The notes under the pieces were generated by a model. That model was not told the origin of the DNA and ran no database searches. It saw nothing but the letters and a program-made list of their open reading frames with translations. A stretch of 64,000 nt of DNA from assembly GCA_000697475.1 (NCBI GenBank), contig JNEU01000912.1, positions 1-64,000 of the forward strand, read 5' to 3'. Shown piece after piece: positions 50,874 through 62,559 of the stretch (position 1 is its first letter; every line of letters starts with the position of its first letter). The DNA comes from Lichtheimia corymbifera B2541. Taxonomy: Eukaryota; Mucoromycota; Mucoromycetes; Mucorales; Lichtheimiaceae. A program made the translations under genes and the position numbers.

Positions 50874-51641
50874 TTACAGCTTTGGTGTGTTGAAGGAGGA
50901 GGGTGTGGATGATGGCGATGATGGTAAAAGGGCTGCTGCTGTTTGATCAACAAACCAGATAGCTGGACCCACGAGTTGACAAGGGAGTTTCATTTCAGGG
51001 CGATGAAGTATATTGAATAGCATCTCTTGTTTTCCTTGTCCTGTTGCCACAAAGACATTCTTTCGAGCACGATGGATGATGGGTAAGGTGAACGTGATGC
51101 GTTTGGATGGAGGTTTTGGAGAATCTCCAATAGAAGCCACGTATAAATGGTGTTTGAGAAGCGAGTGACCTGGAAACAATGAGCAACAATGACCGTCAGG
51201 GCCCATGCCGAGTAAAATGACATCAAATTCAGGTACAACGCCCTTGAAATGATCGTGTAACTGTTGCTGATAATCGGCAGCTGCAGTTGCTGGGGCATGG
51301 ATATGCTGCTGATTCATGGTGTGCACGTGCGGTTGCCTTGACAAAGGTAAGCGATCAAGCAGCTCTTTTCGCAGTTCAAGATAGTTGGAATCGGGATGAC
51401 TCAAAGGGACACATCGCTCGTCTGCAAAGAAAATATGCCATTTGTCGAATGCAATGTGGGGATTGTTGACGAGATGCTTGGACAAGATCTTGGGAAGTGA
51501 ACCACCGGAAACAGCCACGTTGAATACGCCTCTAGCATTGATAGCTTCTTGTGATTGTTGTTCGATAAATGTATCCAACCCTGCAGATACCAGGTCGCTA
51601 TTGGCAAATACCCTAACACTGGTGGTGGATGTAGTCGTCAT
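50874..51641 (-). CDS. 6-phosphogluconolactonase
   Basis: Single-exon, 255 residues. Second enzyme of the oxidative pentose phosphate pathway, hydrolysing 6-phosphogluconolactone in the cytosol. Family motifs are clear: FNVAVSGGSLPKILSKHL (residues about 40-57), HIFFADERCVPLSHPDSNYL (69-88) and VILLGMGPDGHCCSLFPGH (141-159, with the catalytic His). KRITFTLPIIHRARKNVFVA is also typical. The start at 51641 (MTTTSTTSVRVF) fits family length; an in-frame ATG at 51758 would add 39 atypical residues and lies close to the likely transcription start, given the TATA-like GATATATATTG near 51788. The C-terminus is Ser/Pro rich. Same strand as eL34, 174 bp downstream of its stop. Confidence 0.93.
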   Translation of the reverse strand: MTTTSTTSVRVFANSDLVSAGLDTFIEQQSQEAINARGVFNVAVSGGSLPKILSKHLVNNPHIAFDKWHIFFADERCVPLSHPDSNYLELRKELLDRLPLSRQPHVHTMNQQHIHAPATAAADYQQQLHDHFKGVVPEFDVILLGMGPDGHCCSLFPGHSLLKHHLYVASIGDSPKPPSKRITFTLPIIHRARKNVFVATGQGKQEMLFNILHRPEMKLPCQLVGPAIWFVDQTAAALLPSSPSSTPSSFNTPKL

Positions 51642-51815
51642 TGCTGCAATAAAGTTGAAATGCTTTGACCACTGGCTATCTCCCCTCTTTAATCCGATAT
51701 CCACACCGTATCCTAGCAACACACACAACCTAAAAAAGCCTCCATTGATACGCATCATCCCTTCCCCATGTAGCCTTCAATATATATCGCAAATGGAACT
51801 TTATTCATAACTCGC

Positions 51816-52326
51816 TTATTTCTTTTGTTGCTTAAGAACCTTCTTGACAATCTTTTGTTCTTCGACAAGGAAAGCACGGACGATACGGCTGCGAACACAG
51901 TGGGAGCAACGAGAGCCACCATAAGCGCGGCTGACAGTCTTTTGGTTCTTGGCAAGGTTAGCCAACTTGCGGGCGCGGAGAGCCTTAAGCTATATCACAG
52001 ACATCATTAGCATTGGGTCACGTGATCTTGCGTCTCATCAATGCATCTCTTTATAGATATATGCATCATCTCTTTATATTTCCCATGATCCACTTACGCC
52101 AGGAAGAGCAACACCACAATCACCACAACGGGGTGCCTTGACAGGCTTCTTTTGGTATTGGTAGACGAGCTTACCACCTAGTTGTAGTATTGAATATGTC
52201 GCATGAGCATAATAAAAATCAAGTATAGCGTATATATAAAGTCGTACCAGGGGTCTTGACGACCTTGACGCGGTTAGAACGAGTGTTGTATGAAAGACGG
52301 CGTCTGTAAGTGAGTCTCTGAACCAT
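51816..52326 (-). CDS. RPL34: 60S ribosomal protein eL34
   Basis: Three coding exons (52248-52326, 52098-52177, 51816-51989) give 110 residues. The sequence [60 protein letters not shown] and the Lys-rich end are the complete eL34 protein, including the CGDC and CSHC zinc-binding pairs. Component of the large ribosomal subunit. Splice sites are strong (GTACGA/CAACTAG and GTAAGT/GATATAG). A further intron probably lies in the 5' UTR (own entry), common for ribosomal protein genes. Confidence 0.96.
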
Positions 52327-52331
52327 TGCGA

Positions 52332-52548
52332 CTAATCTGTATACGACAATGCGTCATGATGCGAATGTGTGTATGTGTGTCTGTGAGCGTTTGCTGTTCA
52401 TGGTGTGATCCATCCTCATCCATCCGTTATCCTTATCCATCCATCGTATTTCGTTATTTGTAATGTTGATTGTAATCGTTTTCGTTGATGGATCGTTCCT
52501 CTTCTCTCTCCATCCACTCTCTCTCTCTCTCTCATCATTACTACATAC
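52332..52548 (-). other. Probable 5' UTR intron of RPL34
   Basis: On the minus strand a consensus donor (GG then GTATGTAG) occurs at 52548 and an acceptor GATTAG ends at 52332, five bases before the ATG at 52326. The 217-bp interval has no ATG frame leading into RPL34. Inferred from splice motifs only. Confidence 0.4.
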
Positions 52549-53405
52549 CCTAATAGGCGGGAAAAGGGACGAAATCGGATCCAGCCTCCTTGACAAATTT
52601 AGGAGCATCGGAGCTAGTTTGTGTCCTGTGGCCCTGTTTCCACAGCAACGCTTGGTGCATGAATTAAGCCGCATAACGTTTCAGCATTTGCAGCAACAAT
52701 AGTGTCATTCGGTTGTGCCCATGATCTGTCATCATGGAGATTCTTACACAAAAAAGTGTTTCAAATCAATTGTTCATACACGTAAATCATCTCAATAAAG
52801 AAACGATGCAGCATCATGCACTTGCACGATGAGCTATATATTATCCCATATGCATGTCGGTGAATAAGGCAAGGGTTCTAAAGGTTGTACAGTATAGTGA
52901 TGATCAAAGTAGAGTAGATTTTTGTCACACGGGGTAAGCATGTGGGTGACATGGTCGGGTGGGTTGACTCTGTACGTGTGTGTGTGCCACTGTTTTGTTG
53001 TCTCAAAACATCCAAGGCATCACGATGATGGTTCACTACTACTAGCACTATTGTCAACAGAAAGTGAGAGAAAAGAGATAGAGAAGCATTGATGTACGTA
53101 AAGCAATAATAGCAGCAGCGAGCGGGCAGTGGACTAAATCAGGAAAAGGCTGGAGGAGATCAATCGACAGCCATGACGACGTGTGAGAGAGTGAGAGGGT
53201 GTTGGTTGTATGCAGTAAAAAAACAACATCCATAACAAGAACATAGAGTAACAAGTTATTGATAGCAACACTGGATTCTGCTGTATGCGAAGAACAAAAC
53301 TTTCTCATTTACCTACTCTCCTTGTTGCCTGCTTTCTTTTGTCTTCTTCTCTTTCTTCCTTTTTGACACACAACACACGCGTCTACTCTCTCTTACTCTT
53401 ACTCT
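52549..53405. other. Divergent promoter region, no gene
   Basis: Between RPL34 (minus) and the gene at 53406 (plus). The plus-strand stretch 53330-53405 is very CT-rich, as in 5' UTRs of this genome. No coding signal. Confidence 0.5.
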
Positions 53406-54759
53406 ATGGCCACCAACAATAGCCTCTTGCAATTTGCTCAAGTCATTACTGACCATCACTATGACCCATCCCCTCCATCACCACAACGGGTTCGCTCTGA
53501 ATCTTCTCCTCACCCCACACTGCGATCAGAAAACAGTCGTCTTGACCACCGTCGCTCCTATTTGCCCATTCGAAAGGTAACAAAAACTCATCATTGCATA
53601 GCGTATGCTCATTCAACCATGAAATAGAATGCCTGTGTTGTCTGTGGCATATGTTTCACATGTTCCAATGTAAGAACTGTCACTTTTACGACGTATTTGG
53701 ATACTAATTGATATTTTATTGATTCAGACTTATGGGATGAATTGTCGATGTGAAGAGATGCAGCCTAGACGAGGAAGGAACCTTCCAGAGGGCAGTCTCG
53801 ACTCGAGGGCGAAAAAGCTACATCCACGAGACAAGGAGGACTATGCATTTTCGATTGAGTGGCTCTCATTGCATGCACATCCAATGCACACAGGGCAAGT
53901 GATTGGACTCCGCAATCTTCCCGAGGTCTCCCTTTGTAAAGCACACAGCAGCACATTGTACAGGGCAAAAAAGAGACATGAACGAAGCAAAGCATCTTGC
54001 TCTCCTACGACATCCACCACTGCTGCTACTACCACCAATACAACCAATACCAATGTCAATACCGTCAACCATAGCAACAACGATACAACAAATAAAAAGA
54101 TACCAGAAGGAGGCATTGGAGGATTAGCTGCCAAGGTACGAGAGATCATGAGTCAACAACAATATCCACCTCCACCTCCACCACCTCCACCATCGGATTT
54201 ATCCATTCAAGCATCCACTTCATTGAAGAGAAAACGCCCTTCGCCACCTATACATTCAAGTGCATCTACTCCACTTTACGCTACGGCACCTCCCATGTTA
54301 CGACATAGTGCTCCATCTTCCTCTTATTCTCATCAATTACCTCCTTTGCAGCAACAGCAGCACCATCAAGAACCATCGCAACAACAGCATCATGCAAGGA
54401 CACCCTCGCTTTCATCCCTTTCATCCTCTTTACAAGAACAATTACGTTTATCCCCACTACGAGTACAATCGGTCTCACTAAAAGCAATCTCGAGCAATCT
54501 GCTGGATCCACCTCGGTATTACGTCCGCAACCTTGCCATCACCGATACATTCACTTTTCGTGATCTACTGAATGAAGTCGATATGACGGGTCCTCCACCC
54601 CCTGGCAAACGTATCGTTATCATCGATGACAAGACCGATACCCTTTTCCCATTAGATCAGGCGATTCGCAATGTCATCAAGAGACCATCCTCTGCACATA
54701 TAGAATTGTCCCTGGCATTGAGCGACAAGGCAGCTATCGATTGGAGCACATACACTTGA
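53406..54759 (+). CDS. Unknown protein with Cys cluster, poly-Pro/Gln linker and conserved-looking C-terminal domain
   Basis: Three exons (53406-53576, 53628-53669, 53728-54759) give 414 residues; exon 2 is only 42 bases. Exons 2-3 build NACVVCGICFTCSNTYGMNC followed by RCEEMQPRRGR, a seven-Cys cluster that could bind zinc but matches no finger I know. A Thr/Asn-rich linker, nine prolines in a row, Ser- and Gln/His-rich sequence and a KRKRP basic patch (possible nuclear signal) follow. The last ~95 residues look folded: VSLKAISSNLLDPPRYYVRN, then GKRIVIIDDKTDTLFPLDQA and HIELSLALSDKAAIDW, suggesting a small alpha/beta domain, perhaps ubiquitin-like. No family assigned. Convergent with the regulator at 54846, 86 bp apart. 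Confidence 0.65.
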
Positions 54760-54845
54760 TATCATTTTCTGTTTTTCTTTTTCTCATTCCCATAAGCACT
54801 ACATACACACATCATACAAACATCTATTTGTCTTTGTTGGATGCT

Positions 54846-57638
54846 TTATTCCGGTTGTTGATAGGGGTCTGTGGGGGGTTGTTGTTGTGGTTGTAAATAA
54901 GGATCCCAATCATTCCAAGTGAATCCACTGGATACGTTCCATAAAGCTATCTCGGATGATAAACTTGCCAAGTCGAATTGTACATTGCCATTGCTTCCTA
55001 AAAAGATAGCTGGCGCCATATCTTGGATTGCTGCTGCTGTCGTTGGATCGAGAGCAATTGTATCCGTTGGCAAAACATTCCCATTGGTATCAAGTAATGA
55101 TGATGATGATGATGATGTTCCTTGTTGTTGTTGCTGAGAATAGAGTGCTGGTTCTGGATTAGGTTGGTTGGGCATAGATAGTGTAGTAGTAGTAGTAGTG
55201 TTATAATACAAATTAGTGCTGTTGTAAGCTGGATCGGATCGATAATGCTTTTCAGGGGAAGACATGTGATTGTCGCCATCGTTGTTGGCTATTCCTTCTG
55301 CAGTTTGAGAAAAGTCGCGCTTCCTCGATGATGTTGTCAATTCCAACTGAAAACTTGGCAGCCAACGACATGAGCAATTTGGCAGGACGGCTCTCCCGAT
55401 ATACTTCATCCTTGGTATAAATGTACGCACACCGTGCAAGATATTTAGCACCCAATTCTCTAAAGTACTTGTTCTCGCCTTTGGCATTGAATAAAAACAC
55501 CATTGCTGCCTGAAATACAGAGCTATGCAAATAATGGTTACCTTTATATTCTCGTCCTTTTTACAATCAACTTACTATGACACGATACTCCAAGGTAAGC
55601 AAATGTATCCAACCGCTTCACCATCTTCTACAAGCTCAACGATCTTGATAGCTGCAGCTGTACACGTGCTTAACTTGAGCGAAATGGATGTTGGCAGGAT
55701 CTCGGTTTCCAAGACGGGGTCGATAAAGCAAGATTTGCATGCAATAATAATAAATACACAGTGCTACTGTGCCCCATATCAAACCAGCATTAGTAAAAAG
55801 GATACCTCTTTTCTGATAAATAGGCATACTCACATTCACCATTTTCATTGCCAATTGCTTGCACTTCAATTCGTCCATTCTCGCTGACAACAAAAGACAT
55901 GATTTTTGACCACGCTGAAAGCTCTTTCTCGATCTCCATGGTTGCCTGCTCTCGATGTGCGTAATGCCGCCGGTGAATTGAGGATAGCAAGTACCTTGCC
56001 GAGAATGCGTCCAAGAATGCAGTTGGATACAAAGGAGTTGTAAACATGTCGTTTTTCTCGTACATCTGCTATTGCATCGAGTAATATCTTGGGCATAAAT
56101 TCAGTCGCAGTTGGATCTCGTGCATGAACACCACAAGGAAAGTCGATCTCATAAGGTGTAGGTAATTCAACATCGTAGTCATCATCAATCACTGTAACGC
56201 TATATATTGACAACATTAGAGAAATTTACACCACCACACAATGACCATCTTTTGACTTACGGGCGACCAAGCTCAGCTGAAATCTCCCTGTCCAGAATGT
56301 AGGCTGCAAACCATACCCGTCGTCGAAGCTCAATCTCTGGCTCAGGTAATCTCCAACGTGAAGAACTTCGATGTAATCCAAGGTCTTGTGCCTGTTGTTG
56401 TTGTTGTCAATCCATGCCATTTCGAATCCATCATCATCATGCAGTCGCTTACCATGCGAATTGCCTAGTAGTAGCCATCATTCAAATGGAAAAATGATCA
56501 ATCAAATGTTCCCTAGCCTTTATCCCTTACTGTTCCACACGTAAACCTAGTATGTCATTGCATATATTAGTCATCAGACCATCCATTTCCTATATATACA
56601 CACGTTACCATTGTAAAGTATCATCATCCTCTTCTTTTGAAGTATTGACAAAGGTTGCCAGTAGAATCAATGTTTGTATAGTGCTTATTTTGGATCGACG
56701 GTACACCACTGCAAGTAACTTTTCTGCTCTCTCGCGAAATATCTGATGGAGTGACAAGAGCGTATCAGGCGTGACACCATAACGAGCCATGGGTTGACCT
56801 TCGCGAACCATAAACTGGCATGCACAAGCACACATGGCATATACAAGATGTTCATCGGGAAAATGCGGGTTCTGAAAGTAGTACTGCTCGAGAAATGCGA
56901 TTTTGCTGATCATGGGAGAATACGGATGAACGTGATGGAAATAGCTACACACACCGTTTCTATGAGTCATGCCATCCTTACAGTGATTAATCCAGCTACT
57001 TACGCCTGGATCATGGCATCTGCTAATTGCTGTGTCATGTAAGGTATATCGGCAAAATTGAGAATAACATGTTCAACCAAGTCATCATTGATCTTTTGTC
57101 TTGATGCAGCTTCTTGATCCAACATGTGAAACCCTGCACTGCCACCAATATAAAGCGTCTTTTCATAGTCTGAAAGGCTCAGTTCTGTCATGTCATCCGT
57201 GAGAGCTGCAGTAACATCCTTCCTGCTGCTGCTACTACTGCGTGATAGAGTAAGAGGATCTTCTTGGATACGGCATGATGCGGGTGATGAATGATCGGCC
57301 GAAGTAACAGAGTTGTTGCTACTGTTGTTGTTGCTGTTGCTGCTATGATGCTGCTGATAATGCTGATAATGATCCAGTATTCCTTCAAGCCTATGAACTC
57401 GATCCTCCAAAGCTTCAACATAGGACGACGACGACTTGCTGCTGCTGCTAGGCACAACCTCGGCTTTTTTCAATTGTCCCACATTGCACTCTATCCCAAT
57501 CGCTTTGCAAGTACTGCATGGCCACGTCTCGTCTGCATTACATCGTGTTTTGCGCTTTCGGCATAGGTCACAGCTACGCTTGGCTCGTGTTCTTTTTGGA
57601 GTGACAGGTGCTGGTTCCACCATGGTTGATCCAGGCAT
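54846..57638 (-). CDS. Zn2Cys6 fungal transcription factor, nine exons, two apparent frameshifts
   Basis: Exons on the minus strand: 57004-57638, 56609-56944, 56531-56546, 56453-56464, 56261-56391, 55995-56199, 55834-55945, 55576-55766, 54846-55522, about 770 residues. The DNA-binding domain CDLCRKRKTRCNADETWPC then STCKAIGIEC (CX2CX6CX7CX2CX6C) is followed by a coiled coil (ALEDRVHRLEGILDHYQ) and the fungal-specific regulatory domain: FHHVHPYSPMISK, WFTCGTAIRMAQDLGLHRSS, RRRVWFAAYILDREISAELG, DDDYDVELPTPYEID. Exons 3 and 4 are 16 and 12 bases, yet restore a textbook motif. The C-terminal tail is Asn/Gln/Ser rich. One extra base in CCCC/GGGG at 55716-55719 and one in the CC at 55343-55344 each shift frame; without them the domain reads through. 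The start at 57638 is a choice; the frame is open further upstream. Target genes unknown. Confidence 0.83.
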
Positions 57639-58302
57639 TGGCAAGATCTTTGGAAGGGGTCGACGCGCTGGTCGTTGTTCCTGTTGCTGTGGTTGTAATC
57701 GGCTATTGCGTATATTGTACGCCGTAATCGGGGTTCTTCTTCCCCACACAATTCTACTACTCGTCGTCCTAAATTTAGAGTTACCGCATAATATTCCCAA
57801 GAATGGAGATCTATGTACACGTTGCCAGGCAACAATGATGATAATAAACTCTCTTTTTTCTTTCACTATGATTCGCACTCCACCAGTCATTGACTCATAG
57901 ATCATCATTCACCAGATGCTAAACGGATTATTAAATCACACACTTGCATAGCTATAACATATACATGTATAGCAACGTCAAAGATTAAAAAGATTTCCTT
58001 AATCTATTGCTACTTGCCAGGCTACATATACCTTACAACTGAGTTCCAAATTGAGAAACTTCGAAGCTCCTGCGTTTGAATTGCTCTTGTCCTACACTTC
58101 AAATATCTTTGACATTAAATTAAAAGACCCACATCCTCCCAAACAATCTATCACGCATACCATTAGATGCACAGCGAGCTCCGCTGCATGTCAATATACA
58201 TAATGAATATGTTTGAAGCACTTTTTGTACTTCCATTTTAGGCAATTCTTTGGTATATATAGTACCGCGCGCACTAAAAAATAAGAGCGGTGAGGATTCC
58301 GG
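57639..58302. other. 5' flank of the regulator, no separate gene
   Basis: The regulator's frame stays open to an ATG at 57908, so part may be coding or 5' UTR; the extra residues include a Gln/Arg-rich piece near the start used here but otherwise look untranslated. The rest is AT-rich with no feature. Confidence 0.4.
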
Positions 58303-58374
58303 TCTCGGATAGTATAGTGGTCAGTATCCCCGCCTGTCACGCGGGAGACCCGGGTTCAATTCCCGGTCCGAGAG
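58303..58374 (+). tRNA. tRNA-Asp (anticodon GTC)
   Basis: The 72-base sequence folds as a cloverleaf: acceptor stem TCTCGGA with TCCGAGA, discriminator G at 58374, D arm with TAGTATAGTGG (A box), anticodon stem CCCGC/GCGGG around the loop CTGTCAC with anticodon GTC at 58335-58337, and T arm CCGGGTTCAATTCCCGG (B box). No intron. A T-run at about 58404-58410 can terminate RNA polymerase III. Confidence 0.96.
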
Positions 58375-58969
58375 CATTCTATCCTCTTGAGAAGAATTTC
58401 TCTTTTTTATTTTTCGGTCAGTTGTGGTCACGTGACATGCATCCGCTTTTTTTTCCTTCAAGCATATGCTGTCGACACTACCACGAGCTTGCTCACATAG
58501 AACCAGTCGTAACAAGTGCACATAACCTTGGCGTTGTCTTATGATTAACTGTCTGCGCTAGAATGTAATACTCATGTCATGGGAATTATTCATTATATCG
58601 TACCCCTTATCGTTCGTTAATGCAAACATGCAACCGACTTTGTAATAATCTTTCTACCTCGAAATGAGATGAAGTGTTAGTCCCTCTCATTCCACTTACA
58701 AAGGTTGCATCGAGTTGACAGGCGTGCGTTCACGTGACTCTATATCGCACACAATCCTCAGTCGACCTCTAGATTTATACATATTAGCACTAGTAGCAGT
58801 GGATCAATAAAGATCATCTTGCATGCAATGATATCTTCAGCTCAAATAATCATGTGTGACCCCTATCAAGACCACTCAACATGGATGGAGTATGTATAAG
58901 CACGCATCCCGTGATAGTTGCTTGTGTAAACCATTGTAACATTGATATATCTTCTTGATTGTATGCTGT
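58375..58969. other. Intergenic, no gene seen
   Basis: 3' flank of the tRNA, then sequence leading to element copy E. Nothing else recognised. Confidence 0.5.
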
Positions 58970-60425
58970 TTATTACGTATCTTTCTAAAGGCAACCATCG
59001 TCATCATCCCATTTATGCAGCAACCTGCCAACGACGTGTGCCATCAGCACGTGCCTATTTGCCATTTCACCCAGCTCATCACCTTGCTTATACTGTCCTC
59101 GACACTGTCCATTAGGAGGAAGCAGCTCCACCACGTTTACAGCATAGGTAAAGCATAAGAGGTACCGGTTTCTTAAATTTACATGGTGAAGCGTGGAGGC
59201 TTTATGAGAACGAAAATGATCAGCGTGGCCCGAGAGCATCTTGCGGGGAAGTTTCTTCAAGTGCGAGACGGGGAATCTCATACTCATGGACAGCTCACCC
59301 TGCTTGTAGTTCCCATCCATTCATTGTCGGATATTCCCATTCAAACTTTATACAATGAAGCGTGCGGTTTTTAAATGAATAGAGTTGATCAGCATGACTC
59401 AGTGAACCTTCTTACCAAGTTTCAAGTTTAAAATGGGGAATCCCAAGGTAATTCATTCTATTTGACATTTCATGAATGTCGACGGGTACGGAATTTTCGT
59501 CGGTCATAGTAAATCCCGCATTATACCCTCCTATTCAAAATTTTCAAATGAAGCGTGAGGTATTTATGGGGACGAAATTGATCAGCATTACCGAGAGCAC
59601 ATTGTGTAAAAGTTTCAGGTTCGAGAGAGGCAATCTTGGGCATTATGGGTCGTCTACCCTATATATATATATATACCCGTCCTTTCATTGTCGGACGCCC
59701 CCATTTTTAATCTCACAATGAAGCCTGCGACTTTAAAATGAATGGAGGTGATCAGCATGTCGAAGCCCACGGCCTGATCAAGTTTTACTGTGGAGGTGGA
59801 CAACGGCGGGGGTGTGCACTATACACCCTACTTGCGTTCCGTCCATCCATCATCTCTCCTATTTTTGGGCTGCCCGATTCGTAAAACATCATAATGAAGC
59901 ATATGGTTTTTAAATGAATGGAGTTGATCAGCATGACTCAGAGAAGCTCCATACCAAGTTTCATGGTCGAGGTGGGCAATCCCAAGATTTGGACACCGCT
60001 GAGGATGAGGATGAATTGGATGGAATTGACAAGAGGACTGGTGACATTCACGAAAGGTGTTTTACAGTCATAGAGGATGTTGGAATGCTGGACCAAGACA
60101 CGTACAGCACCTAGTTTGCAATCATGGATGAAGACTATTATGACGGCAGCAACCACGGATACAATGACAACGATACTCGCTGATCCTACGTGGTCCACTG
60201 GTTGGTTTCTGGATTGAAAAGTAGGATAGAATTTGAAGGTCGGAAAGCAAGATTGGATCATCAACATTATTGTATCGAGACGCCTTTGTTCCTTTTACCA
60301 TATTACATTCGTTAAATAAAGCTTCGTTGTTTATACGCTGATGCACGATAGGCAGTAGCAGTTCTTAGGTTTGATGTACGCAGGTTAAATAGACGCTTGT
60401 ATTTGCAAAGATAATAAACCCAATG
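58970..60425 (+). repeat. Dispersed composite element, copy E
   Basis: Shares its 5' module (GTATCTTTCTAAAGGCAACC near 58976, GCAGCAACCTG) and 3' end (AAATAGACGCTTGTATTTGC then AATAAACCCAATG near 60415) with copy B. In between lie five ~175-bp units starting near 59185, 59355, 59548, 59719 and 59893, the most regular array in the window (spacing 170-193). The body module is cut short relative to copy B (GACACCGCTGAGGATGAGGA near 59992). No palindromes in this copy. Confidence 0.75.
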
Positions 60426-62559
60426 TCAATAACCACCACAAGTGCTATCGAATTGCAGCGAAGCATCTTTTCTTCGTATTGTCCCTGTGTATGACACGTG
60501 CAACACGCTTAATAAAAAACGTCAGCAAATCAAATACAATTCATCAAATATAAAGGGTGTTTATTATCGTTTCACGGTTATCGTTGTCTCATTGTTGCTA
60601 TCGGAAGCAACAGTTGCTCTGGGACGCTCGTGTAACCATGGCGACTTTTTTGGACCGGCGTGTGGGGGGACAAGTATATAAACCAAGAACGCGCGACAAC
60701 CATTTTTTTCCTCTTTCTTTATGGCAACGCCCAACCTTTGCCACCACGGTACTTGGCACGTACCCTCCTCTCATCCTGGCAACGCCCAACCTTTGCCAGT
60801 TCACACGCGTGCCACACCAACTCTGTGTGCGCACGTCCCAGTGTGCCCCGCACTTTAGATGGTTTACTTGCTCCCCGTTTCCCCCAAGCAGCTTAGCTAT
60901 GTCCTCCTCCTGGCTGGAATTAGTGCTCCCAGCTATAGGGGCGGGGATGATGTGGCAAACCTTCACGTTGGTCATCCCTGTGAGTACACAAGTCCTTAAG
61001 ACTTGTCGAAACCAATTGCCACTTTAGTTTACTTTAGTCTTTTGTAATATAAACGTTTCTTATTAAACCAAAAACGATAATAGTGCTCTTTTATGTGATA
61101 ATATAAATGATAATACAAAGGCTTGGAGGAGAGAAAGCTTGATCTTATGAAGGGCTGAAAGAGAGATCTCGAGAGAGGTGAAAGAGAGATCTGGAGGGAG
61201 AGAAAAGGTCGCTCTAATGAAGTGTTGAAAGAGAGATCTAGAGAAGCTTGATCTAGTGTGGCATTGACATAGGCTTGAAGAGAGGAGAGCTTGGTCTAAT
61301 GAGGTGTTGAAAGAGAGATCTGAAGAGAGAAGAGCTTGCCCTAATGAAGTGTTGAAAGAGATATCTGAAGAGGGATAAGCTTGGTCAATTGACGCGTTGA
61401 AAGCAAATGCAAGTGATAAAGTTGAAGGGAAAGTACGTTTCAAAGATGAGTTGAAAGAAAAGCACGTTTGAAGAGACACTGGATCGTTGTTCACGATGTC
61501 GCATTCGCTGCAGGCACACCCTTCTGATGCCTTGATCGCAAAAGCAGAACGTGCTTTCCATCTTGTTTATCGCGGCGTTACGAGTGTACTAGGCTGTGGG
61601 TTTGTTGTGATGGTGGTGCATGTGTGTCAAGTCCTCGAGCCATGAGCTCCATATCGATCCTCCTATGAGCCCTACATCATGTATCAGTGCGCTTTAGCTT
61701 CCGAACAATATGCATGGTTGCACATTGAGGATTGAATCGTTTATCCGGACCTATTGTACCATGACAAGCGGCTTTGCAGCACGATTAGCAATTACAAGAT
61801 TAAAATCGATCCAAGGTCTTGTCCTTAGGATGAAGGATACACCACCGATGAAAACAGAGATATATCCAATCAGCATACCTATTCGCTGCTTAGCACACTT
61901 TTGCCCTGCTGCAAATATGAGGATTGTATTATACTAGTCGCTTTTCTTCAATCACATGTGCGGTCGTTTAATTATAATGTTTGGTGTTTGGATAGCAACG
62001 GGCAGCAATTATTAATGGAGGAAGCATGATGCTGTAGGTTACCAAGATGCATGGAGAAAGAAGAACCAATGCCCAACTTTATATCCAGTTGCACCGAAGC
62101 TGTTGGTGTAGAATGCAATGTGGACCCTACAAGGTGTTAGAGTTCACTGTTTCTTGAACGTGATGGCTTATTGACTTTACTATACAACAAGGAACCAAGA
62201 CCCTGTAACAACCACCACTGTTAGACATCATCACTCCGAGTTTATCTTTGTAAATACAAGTGTTTATTGAACATGTCTTAATCCATTGAGAAGCACTGCA
62301 GATTATCATTTATGTAGCATATGGACCAGAAAGCCTTAGCGAATGTAATGCGACAAAGGGACAAAAATACATATGATCCTCATCTTCAAACATGGGCTGA
62401 TAGGATGATATGATGCTTTAATTGTTATGTTGAACAAAATGCTCATTCATGGAAGTCTAAAAATAGGACGTGGTAGTGTGGGTGTATATCATCAAGTATA
62501 CATGATAAAAGAAATTGAATAAGGTACGAGCGAATCACTTAGGGCCGACGAGTTTGATT
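60426..62559. other. Stretch between two facing element copies; no identified gene
   Basis: Flanked by copy E (plus) and copy D (minus). A 22-base direct repeat, TGGCAACGCCCAACCTTTGC plus CA, occurs at 60722-60743 and 60777-60798. The minisatellite at 61130-61420 is listed separately. No convincing gene. Confidence 0.45.
61130..61420. repeat. 45-bp minisatellite
   Basis: Two adjacent well-preserved 45-bp units (from about 61288: TGGTCTAATGAGGTGTTGAA, AGAGAGATCTGAAGAGAG..., then TGCCCTAATGAAGTGTTGAA, AGAGATATCTGAAGAGGG...) sit among degenerate ones with TGAAAGAGAGATCT cores. Because 45 is a multiple of three, the minus strand reads as 15-residue repeats (SFNTSLDQALLSSDL), but that frame has no ATG or family match. 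Confidence 0.65.

Noticed and set aside
57491..57835. Antisense frames over the Zn2Cys6 domain (for example 57436-57900 plus)
   Set aside because: The minus strand encodes the intact zinc cluster; the others are shadows.
61063..61494. 143-codon minus-strand frame as a gene
   Set aside because: It starts without ATG, is made of the 45-bp minisatellite and has no family match or promoter.
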